Shown: positions 7,343-14,000 of the stretch, piece after piece
Layout: each line of letters starts with the position of its first letter
How positions within the stretch are numbered: the stretch's first letter is position 1
The notes under the pieces: generated by a model
The model's input: only the letters and a program-made list of their open reading frames with translations
Told to the model about the DNA's origin: nothing
Databases searched by the model: none
From: Thermoplasmatota archaeon
GTDB lineage: Archaea > Thermoplasmatota > Thermoplasmata > GCA-020350865 > JAUVCJ01
Assembly: GCA_030595765.1 (NCBI GenBank)
Contig: JAUVCJ010000037.1
Coordinates: 1-14,105 of the forward strand
Reading direction: 5' to 3'
Length of the DNA stretch: 14,105 nt
Translations under genes and position numbers: made by a program

Positions 7343-7344
7343 GT

Positions 7345-7863
7345 TCAATCGAAATAATCCGAATCACTTCTTTTATGGTCAACAATCTTGAGCTTGAACT
7401 TGCAGATGGGGTCGCCCTTTGACACGCAAAGGGTCTCAACGCTCTGATATGACTTTCCAGTAACGGATGAGAGCATACCATCCAAGTAACCCAAAGAGAA
7501 ATGGCACGATGAGCGGCCTGTAAGACCCATGCCCTTTGCCTCGTTGGACTCTGCGCATTCAAAGGTCATTACTCCGTTCTCTTCCCCGTCAAAGGTGATT
7601 ATCCCCAGGCCGATCTCGATCCATACATCAGAAATATTGAGCAACAACTCCTCCAGGGTCTCATAGTTGTGGATGCGTTTTATGATGAGCTCTCCGCATT
7701 CAAAGCCTCTATCATGCATGATCCTGTCGGCCTCTTCAGTGCCAACAGCCTTCTCGAACTGCTTGTGGACGGATCTAAAAAACACTGTCGGCATGAGCAG
7801 AAATGATACCCATGTTCCAGTTTCTTCTTCTTCGCTCCACTCTGATTTCATAGCTTCTCTCAT
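7345..7863 (-). CDS. V4R-domain protein (4-vinyl reductase/Bet3-like fold), 172 aa
   Basis: This is a stand-alone V4R domain with an acidic N-terminus (WSEEEETG). V4R is a small-molecule-binding alpha/beta domain found in bacteriochlorophyll and aromatic-degradation regulators. It is classified with H-NOX and the TRAPP subunit Bet3 in one fold superfamily. The evidence is the C-terminal signature: C120-HFSLGYLDGML-SSVTGKSY, then E143-x2-C146-x3-GD-x2-C154-x-F. C56 (RGFECGEL) and C103 (FECAES) may add to a ligand or metal site. Its ATG overlaps the TAA of the upstream GTPase (TAATG), and a strong Shine-Dalgarno GAGGAGGGG lies just upstream, so it is translationally coupled to the GTPases. There is no HTH or other fused domain, so a direct DNA-binding role is unlikely. 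A sensor or regulator of the GTPases is inferred. The V4R assignment is strong; the function is open. Confidence 0.85.
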   Translation of the reverse strand: MREAMKSEWSEEEETGTWVSFLLMPTVFFRSVHKQFEKAVGTEEADRIMHDRGFECGELIIKRIHNYETLEELLLNISDVWIEIGLGIITFDGEENGVMTFECAESNEAKGMGLTGRSSCHFSLGYLDGMLSSVTGKSYQSVETLCVSKGDPICKFKLKIVDHKRSDSDYFD

Positions 7864-8411
7864 TAAGGCCCCTCCTCATTTCCATCCAGAACGATCTGGA
7901 CAATGTCTTCCCCTATGCCTGCGAACGCTTCCTCCACGTTCACTCCTGTCTTAGCGCTGGTAATGAATATCTTGACCTCGCCAAGGCAATCCCTGATGTC
8001 TTGGACTCCATACTTGATCTCATCCACCAGGTCGGCTTTGTTTGCCATCACTATTATTGGAATATTTCCGGTCTCGCCCTGGACATCGGATATTATGCTT
8101 TTCAAACCTTCAAGGGTCTCATGCCTTGTCAGGTCACAGACAACAAGAGCGCCTTTTGAGCCGCGGAAGTACATTTGTTTCGTTTGCAGGGTCTTCTTCT
8201 GCCCTGCAACGTCCCATATCATCAATATGACCTCAGCCTTGATGGCTCCATCCTGCAATGTCAGCTTCATCTTCTTCTTGGTCACTTTCGTGCCCACAGT
8301 TGTAATATAGCGGTCATTGAACTGATCCAGTACGAACCTTCTGACCAGGCTTGTTTTTCCAACACCAGGGTCTCCAACAAGGCATACCTTCTGTATGATG
8401 TTCAGGTCCAT
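7863..8411 (-). CDS. Ras/Rab-like small GTPase, paralog 1 (182 aa)
   Basis: This is a single-domain small GTPase with all five G motifs. The P-loop GDPGVGKTS spans residues 13-21; switch I is YITTVG (35-40) with the Mg-binding Thr at 37/38. G3 is WDVAGQ (66-71) with the catalytic-type Gln, G4 is NKAD (124-127) and G5 is TSAK (151-154). Pro occupies the Ras Gly12-equivalent position. The C-terminus (DGNEEGP) has no prenylation cysteine or membrane-anchoring helix, so it is probably soluble. The start follows the upstream GTPase stop by 2 nt, with GGAGGAG as Shine-Dalgarno. It is the fourth gene of the operon and directly precedes the V4R gene. Confidence 0.95.
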   Translation of the reverse strand: MDLNIIQKVCLVGDPGVGKTSLVRRFVLDQFNDRYITTVGTKVTKKKMKLTLQDGAIKAEVILMIWDVAGQKKTLQTKQMYFRGSKGALVVCDLTRHETLEGLKSIISDVQGETGNIPIIVMANKADLVDEIKYGVQDIRDCLGEVKIFITSAKTGVNVEEAFAGIGEDIVQIVLDGNEEGP

Positions 8412-8413
8412 CC

Positions 8414-8926
8414 TTACTCCTCCATCAGCAATTTGCCCAGCCTTTCAAAGACCAGTTCCACGTTCTCTCCGGTCTTTGCGCTGGTCAAAAATACCTGTGC
8501 CCCATACTCGGCAGCCTTTGCCTCTAGGACTTCCCGGTCTATCTTTCTTTCACTTTCCAGGTCAGCTTTGTTACCTATGAAGATGACTGGAACGTTCCCA
8601 GCCACCGAGAATACGCTTTTTAGCCTTCTATCCAGGCTTTCCAGGGTGTCTGGCCTTGTCAGGTCACAGACCACCAGAGCGCCGTTGGTGCCTTTGTAGT
8701 ACATGGATTTGATGCTTGCCATCTTGTCCTGGCCAGAGATGTCCCATATCATCATGGTCAGGTTTTCGCCGTTCTCGAATGTTATGCGTTTCTTGATTAC
8801 CTTGCTTCCAACTGTGGTAATGTAGCGGTCATCGAACATGTTCTTGGCGAATCTTCTGACCAAGCTAGTCTTGCCTACGGCAGGGTCTCCTAGCAGGCTG
8901 ATCTTCTTTTTTGTATCTCCGTTCAT
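8414..8926 (-). CDS. Ras/Rab-like small GTPase, paralog 2 (170 aa)
   Basis: This small GTPase is clearly paralogous to its neighbours. Motifs are P-loop GDPAVGKTS (13-21), switch I YITTVGS (35-41), G3 WDISGQ (61-66), G4 NKAD (119-122) and G5 TSAK (148-151). The insert between switch I and G3 is the shortest of the four. Ser replaces the usual Ala before Gly in DxxGQ, and Asp follows Gln. I start it at the ATG at 8926, which places the P-loop at residue 13 exactly as in the other copies. The frame stays open upstream but would overlap the preceding gene. It begins 31 nt after the upstream stop, with only a weak GCGGT ribosome-binding candidate. Confidence 0.93.
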   Translation of the reverse strand: MNGDTKKKISLLGDPAVGKTSLVRRFAKNMFDDRYITTVGSKVIKKRITFENGENLTMMIWDISGQDKMASIKSMYYKGTNGALVVCDLTRPDTLESLDRRLKSVFSVAGNVPVIFIGNKADLESERKIDREVLEAKAAEYGAQVFLTSAKTGENVELVFERLGKLLMEE

Positions 8927-8957
8927 ACAATTACCGCGCAATAAATTAGACCATATT

Positions 8958-9491
8958 CTATCTTCCAGTCTTCTCAACGAGTATCCGGGCAAGTTTTTCG
9001 AAAGCCTCGTCAACGTTATCGCCAGTTTTTGCAGAGGTCATGAAACAGGCCATGTCGTGGGCTTTTGCAAACTCCTTAAGCTCTGCCTCTCCGAACTCGG
9101 CATGTTTGACCAGGTCGCTCTTATTGGCAAGCACTACCATCGGTATGTTGCCTGCGATCTCACGAATGGAACCGATCCATTCCTCCAGGTCATCAAGGGT
9201 CTTTCTTCGGGTGCAGTCGCTTATGAGCAGTCCAGCATTGGCTCCATAGAAGTAGGCTTCCTTCAGGAGTAATCTGAAACCCTTCTGCCCCATGATGTCC
9301 CATATCATCATCGTTATGTTGGCGTTTAAATCAGACGAACGCATATCTAGCACCTTTTTGGTAACTTTGGTGCCCAATGTGGCCAGATATTTGTCGTCGA
9401 ACATCTCCAGCACGAATCTCTTGATCAGGCTGGTCTTTCCAACCTCGCCTTCGCCCATGAGGCAGATCTTGACCTTTATCTCTCTTGTCAT
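8958..9491 (-). CDS. Ras/Rab-like small GTPase, paralog 3, most diverged (177 aa)
   Basis: This is a small GTPase with P-loop GEGEVGKTS (13-21), switch I YLATLG (35-40), G3 WDIMGQ (64-69), G4 NKSD (123-126) and G5 TSAK (152-155). It departs from the other three in switch I (one Thr replaced by Ala, T38 retained), in the P-loop (Glu in place of Gly13 of Ras) and in switch II (Met before Gly, then KGFRLLLKEAYFYGANAG). It may therefore have different partners or hydrolysis kinetics. The start at 9491 is fixed by a classic GAGGTG Shine-Dalgarno 8 nt upstream, itself overlapping the stop of paralog 4. It ends in KTGR without a lipidation motif. Confidence 0.94.
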   Translation of the reverse strand: MTREIKVKICLMGEGEVGKTSLIKRFVLEMFDDKYLATLGTKVTKKVLDMRSSDLNANITMMIWDIMGQKGFRLLLKEAYFYGANAGLLISDCTRRKTLDDLEEWIGSIREIAGNIPMVVLANKSDLVKHAEFGEAELKEFAKAHDMACFMTSAKTGDNVDEAFEKLARILVEKTGR

Positions 9492-9502
9492 TTTTTTACA
9501 CC

Positions 9503-10024
9503 TCAGAGTATCATCTGTTCTCCCAGGGCGGCGAATGCCTCCTCCACATTCATTCCGGTCTTTGCCGAACACATGAAGTAGGGTGCCGAGTATTTCTCTG
9601 CCTTCTCCTTGAGCCAGTTCTCATCAAAATTTGTGTTATCCAATAGGTCGCATTTGTTTGCCAGGATCACCAGTGGTATCTTGTCTGCTATCGAGAACAA
9701 TGACTCCACCCAATCATCCACGCTATCAAGGGTATCGAACCTTGTGATGTCGCAGACCACGATCGCGGCCTTTGCGCCTCTAAAATACATCTCATGTATC
9801 CTTTTGAGAGCCTTCTGGCCTATGACATCCCATATCATCATGGTCAGGTAGTAGCGCTTGGCAGGGGTTGTCCAGGTCACTTCCTTCTTGGTCACTTTCG
9901 TGCCCACTGTGGTTATGTAGTTGTCTGAGAACTGGTCCATGACGAAACGGGTGACCAGGCTTGTCTTGCCTACGGCAGCATCGCCTACAAGACAGACCTT
10001 TCGTTTCAAGTCGACAATCTGCAT
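9503..10024 (-). CDS. Ras/Rab-like small GTPase, paralog 4, first gene of the operon (173 aa)
   Basis: This is a small GTPase with P-loop GDAAVGKTS (14-22), switch I YITTVG (36-41), G3 WDVIGQ (65-70), G4 NKCD (123-126) and G5 CSAK (152-155). Ile before Gly in G3 is unusual. It leads the operon. Three in-frame ATGs are close together (10051, 10033, 10024). I prefer 10024 because the P-loop then aligns with the paralogs and GGGGGA lies 10 nt upstream; 10033 would also suit the TATA spacing, while 10051 lies too close to the TATA box. The protein ends EQMIL with no lipidation motif. Switch I and the following KVTKK are nearly identical to paralog 1, suggesting the closest kinship. Confidence 0.94.
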   Translation of the reverse strand: MQIVDLKRKVCLVGDAAVGKTSLVTRFVMDQFSDNYITTVGTKVTKKEVTWTTPAKRYYLTMMIWDVIGQKALKRIHEMYFRGAKAAIVVCDITRFDTLDSVDDWVESLFSIADKIPLVILANKCDLLDNTNFDENWLKEKAEKYSAPYFMCSAKTGMNVEEAFAALGEQMIL

Positions 10025-10064
10025 ATAACACATTTCCCCCGCACTATACATAATTCAAGGGCGG

Positions 10065-10076
10065 TATTTATTATTT
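10065..10076 (-). promoter_or_regulatory. TATA box of the GTPase-V4R operon
   Basis: The minus strand reads AAATAATAAATACC. It lies about 31 bp before the ATG at 10033 and 40 bp before that at 10024, giving a short leader or none. It is in the spacer after thpR, so the GTPase operon can be transcribed independently of thpR. Confidence 0.55.
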
Positions 10077-10100
10077 GTGAAATCTGGAAAACTAATAAAA

Positions 10101-10724
10101 CTAGCTCCTAAAAGGTGTCCTTGTCATGGTGGAGTACACTGGCCCCCCGGATGTGAGCTGGCTGCTTATAAGGGATAAAGTGGTGGCGACGAACGAGCCA
10201 TAAAAGGTTAGAGGATTGTGTCGGATTATCTCTGCAACACAATGGATCATGTCCATATCTCCCTTCATATCTCCCTTCATATCCCCTTTCCTGCCCTCCT
10301 GGTAATCTTGCCTCTTTACACCCTGTCTCACCCTTGCGATTGTCACATGTGGATGGAAAGTCTTCTTTTCCCTGGGAAATCCCAAAATGGACAACGAATC
10401 CTCAAGCCTAGCAGCAAGAATCGATGGCGGTATTGGGTCCTCAAGACCGATCCATAGGATCCTTGGCCTGCTTATTGAAGGAAAAGCTCCAGCGCCTAGC
10501 AGTGACATCTCAAATTCGGAAGTGGCACCAGCTACCTCGACCAAAGCATTTGAGATGTCATCAATGCGCTCTTCCTCTACATCTCCAAGGAATTTCATGG
10601 TCATATGCTGATTCTCAGGGCTTACAAGCCGCACAGAATTTGCTGCCCCCTTCAATTCCATCTGCAGCTTCCTGATGGACTCGAACGAAGGAACCTCTAT
10701 TGCGATGAAGCACCTAAGCACCAT
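10101..10724 (-). CDS. thpR: RNA 2',3'-cyclic phosphodiesterase (2H/LigT family)
   Basis: This cytoplasmic 2H phosphoesterase of 207 aa opens 2',3'-cyclic phosphates on RNA ends to 2'-phosphates. The N-terminus RCFIAIE is typical. Both catalytic H-x-T motifs are present: H40-M-T42 (QHMTMKFLG) and H126-V-T128 (FHPHVTIAR). The C-terminal LTSGGPVYSTM matches the family end. It is some 20 residues longer than common ThpR proteins, and part of the excess is a KGDM tandem repeat at about 146-158. It is transcribed from its own leaderless promoter. Its stop lies 76 bp before the GTPase operon in the same direction, so read-through is possible but no functional link is evident. Confidence 0.93.
   Translation of the reverse strand: MVLRCFIAIEVPSFESIRKLQMELKGAANSVRLVSPENQHMTMKFLGDVEEERIDDISNALVEVAGATSEFEMSLLGAGAFPSISRPRILWIGLEDPIPPSILAARLEDSLSILGFPREKKTFHPHVTIARVRQGVKRQDYQEGRKGDMKGDMKGDMDMIHCVAEIIRHNPLTFYGSFVATTLSLISSQLTSGGPVYSTMTRTPFRS
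10255..10290 (-). repeat. Three 12-bp in-frame repeats inside thpR
   Basis: ATATCTCCCTTC (plus strand) occurs twice perfectly (10255-10266, 10267-10278) and once with changes (10279-10290). On the coding strand it encodes KGDM-type units in a surface segment after the second catalytic motif. It is in frame and of slippage type. Confidence 0.85.
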
Positions 10725-10747
10725 GCATCTGTGATAACGTCAAGCAG

Positions 10748-10755
10748 AAATAAAG
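10748..10755 (-). promoter_or_regulatory. Leaderless-type TATA box for thpR
   Basis: The minus strand reads CTTTATTT, centred about 27 bp before the ATG at 10724, with no Shine-Dalgarno sequence in the gap. Confidence 0.55.
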
Positions 10756-10780
10756 TTGATGTTGCATGGTTCTCATGGCT

Positions 10781-10835
10781 GATACCTCGGTCAAAGGAGA
10801 TAGATACCTCTGCCAAAGGAGACACCTCGGCAACA
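10781..10835. repeat. 22-bp direct repeats upstream of the thpR promoter
   Basis: GATACCTC(G/T)G(T/C)CAAAGGAGA occurs at 10781-10800 and 10803-10822 with 18 of 20 identities and a 22-bp spacing, about two helical turns. A partial third copy (CACCTCGGCAAC) starts at 10823. It lies 25-80 bp upstream of the thpR TATA box, a position where an activator could bind, or it may be simple slippage. Confidence 0.6.
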
Positions 10836-10860
10836 TAAAATGCCTCACCACAGGAACATT

Positions 10861-10930
10861 ATTGTAGATGCGCTTATAGGAGACTTGTGGGAGATTTTGT
10901 AGAAGCCTTGTAGGAGCTCTTGTGGAAGAG
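10861..10930. repeat. Array of about six degenerate 11-12-bp repeats
   Basis: The consensus is roughly CTTGTAGGAGAT. Copies start near 10861, 10873, 10884, 10895, 10907 and 10919. It lies in the 373-bp non-coding region (10725-11097) between thpR and the divergent beta-helix gene. Apart from the repeats and promoters I see no gene, RNA or element in that region. Confidence 0.65.
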
Positions 10931-11000
10931 TGGCATTGAAAAGAGCTGCTTTTCTCCAACTTGCCTCCCAATCTCCGTTTCTCTGGCCTATTGCTTATTT

Positions 11001-11042
11001 GCATATATGCTCTTTATACAACTGTACCAAACATTATATAGT
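11001..11042 (+). promoter_or_regulatory. AT-rich promoter region of the beta-helix gene
   Basis: GCATATATGC at 11001-11010 is a perfect 10-bp palindrome, TTTATA lies at 11013-11018 and ATTATATAG at 11033-11041. The last fits a TATA box with a start of transcription near 11062-11066 and a leader of about 35 nt, which carries AGGGGG at 11084-11089, 8 nt before the ATG. TGGG-N6-CCCA at 11071-11084 could form a small leader hairpin. Confidence 0.45.
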
Positions 11043-11097
11043 AAAATACAAATCTAGTGGAATTGTCCAGTGGGTTTTTGCCCAGGGGGCTGGCTGC

Positions 11098-14000
11098 ATG
11101 AGAAGCTCATTTACGTCCACCTTAGTCGCAGTGTTGTTGCTAGTGAACATTTTTATTGGTCTACCTTTCCTGCCCAACGCATCGGTACAGGGAGCGGAGC
11201 GTATCGACGGCCCCATCGCAACAGATACCACATTGACACTTGCCAATTCACCCTATTACATAGAGGATGATGTTCTGGTTCAGAATGGCGTGGTATTGAC
11301 CATCGACCCCGGTGTGGTGGTCAAGTTCAATGGCAATTACAAACTCACCATCAACGGCACCCTGAACGCTGCTGGAGCCTCAAATGCAAGGATCACCTTC
11401 ACCTCCAATCACACCGACCCGCTTCATGGCGACTGGGATTCCATCTTCGTTGCCAGGAACGGGCATCTGAACATGCAGTGGGTCATACTATGGTATGCGG
11501 ATACAGCGGTTCATTTGGGAGCCACTCAGGATGTGGTGCTGACAGATACCAGCTTCAGGGATAGCAATGTCGGGCTATATGCATGGAACGTGAATCACAC
11601 ATTTTTCGATGGCAACGAGTTTCGGGAGTGTGATGTCCAGATGGATCTCCATTATTCGGATAACAACACCATCAACGATACTCGTTTTAGCAGCTCTGGT
11701 CAGGGTCTGCTCCTACGCGACTCCTGGGGAAACCAGATCCGAAACAACGATTTCCCGATAAACGACTCTGTTGGCATACGGGTCAATCCAGGTTACGAGA
11801 ATACCATAGAGAACAACACTTTTACAGGAGCCAACCACACCAGAGGCCAAGGAATAGAGGTAACTTCCAATTCCAGGGACAATAACGTCCAGTACAATTT
11901 TTTCATAGGCATGAACATCGGCTTCTCCTGCCAGAACACCAACCCCAGCTCTTCGAACATGAAGTTCCCAGTCCAGTACAACGAGTTCCAGTGGGCTGCT
12001 TTTGGGATCCAGGGCGTAAGCTGTTCAGGCTACCGTTTCTACAAGAACACCTTCAGCCACGATGAGCATGGGATCCAGCTCCAGGGCGCTTCTTCAGGCA
12101 ACGACATCGATAACAACACAGTTGCGGATTCTGCTCATGGTTTCACGATCCAGGCCTCTACCGAGAACGACGTGATCAACAACGTGATGGTAGGCAACTC
12201 CTCCACAATAGCAGGGGTCGAGATATTGTTGGCCTCCCGCCAGAATCGCATTTCTTTCAACACGATCACCAACTGGAAGGGTCATGGGATATTCCTTCAG
12301 GACTCGATATCCAACGAGGTCCAGTACAACAAACTTATCAAAAATGAGGTTGCAGTTGGGATCCAGAGGGGAAGCACCAACACTGTGTTCGAGAACCAGA
12401 TAAAGGACAGCGAGGAAGTTGGTGTCGAGCTCACCCAGACATCCTCGAACAGGATATTTCACAATAATTTCGAGACCAACGCAGTCCAGGCCACCAACGG
12501 GGTCGGGACCAGTGACTGGGATGATGGTTATCCCTCCGGGGGTAATTACTGGGACGACTATAATGGGAACGATCAACGCAGTGGCGCGAACCAGCTTCAG
12601 CCTGGTAGCGATGAGATCGGTGATTCTGCCTACTTCATAGATGCCACAACTCGGGATAGATACCCATTGATGGCTCCTTGGGACTCTCCTCCATCAAGCG
12701 GTCCCTCCTCAAGAATAACCCAGGACACAACATGGACCCTTGCCAACTCCCCCTATTACATAGACAGCAACGTCTACATCGACCAGAACGTGACCCTTAC
12801 CATCCAATCCGGTGTGGAGGTTAGGTTCAATGGATACTATTCCTTCTTTATCGAGGGTAACCTTCGCACCACTGGCAACGAGACTAATTATGTGATATTC
12901 ACCTCAAATCGGTCCGGCAGGATCATCAACCCCCCGAATGTCGGAGACTGGAACAAGCTCCAGGTCAATGATACCGGCAACATTGATCTGAGCTATACCA
13001 GGATCGAGTATGCATACATAGCCGTACAGATGTACAGTGATTCCAATGTTCTTTTCCACTGCAATCTGTCTTTCAATTACTATGGGGTCAGAGCCTTCGA
13101 GAGCGATTACAACCTATTCCAGGATAACAACTTCACACAGATCCAATGGGGTGCCCTGGAGCTGGGCAATTCCAGGAACAACGAGGTTGACCACAATGAG
13201 TTCTGGAACAACGATAACGGAGCAATAGACGTATGGGGTATGGAGGAGGATTACAACCACATCATCCGCACCAATAATAAGGTCCAGACCAGAACTGTTT
13301 ACTACTACTATGGTGCATCAGACGTGACCTTTAGCTCAGGCACCCCCGGGCATGTGACATACGCCTCCTCAGAGAGAATTAACATAGATGGCATTACCCT
13401 ATTGGAGGGCTCGGACCCGATCACTTTTGCATATACCTCTCAATCCCAGGTACAGAATTGCAACTTTGTCAACCTGTCCTACGCCATCGAGCTACTTGAA
13501 AGCGATAACATAACAGTCCGCAGTAATGATATTTCCAGGGCCGATTGGGGTACAGCCATTCTGAGCAACTCAAGCTTCATTAGAGTTAGCAACAACATCT
13601 ACAACAATACCGAGTATGGCGTGTTCATCAGTGATTCCGACGATGTGGAGGTCTATAATAATGATTTCATCTATCTCTCAAACTATGGTGTGACCCTTTT
13701 CGATGGTAACAGAATAAACATCCATCACAATACTCTGGATGGGGGCTATTATGGCATTTACCTTTCCAACTCTGTAGATGGGCTGGTCCAGTCCAACACG
13801 ATCTCTGACTATTCCAGCACAGGCATCACTCTCATGCGGGAGACTAGCTACGATGCCAGTGATAACATCATCAGCCATAACAACGTGCAAGACTGCACTC
13901 AAGCGATATTCCTGGATTATGATACCAGGGACAATATAGTGCATCACAATAACTTCATACGCAACGGCATCCAGGCAGATGATTACGAGGATAACAGTTG

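Noticed and set aside
8175..8699. 174-codon plus-strand frame across two GTPase genes
   Set aside because: It is antisense to G-motif-bearing genes and crosses a gene boundary; it is a shadow.
7863..10024. Recent transfer of Rab genes from a eukaryote
   Set aside because: Motifs are Rab-like, but the proteins lack Rab tails, differ in switch II (no TAGQE) and sit in an archaeal operon with archaeal signals. Ancient or archaeal paralogy explains them better.
10781..10930. Possible CRISPR array
   Set aside because: Units are short, degenerate and adjacent, with no unique spacers, and no cas genes are nearby.
12094..12576. 160-codon minus-strand frame with Val/Gly-rich product
   Set aside because: It is antisense to the repetitive Asn-rich beta-helix coding region, whose codon pattern produces long open antisense frames.
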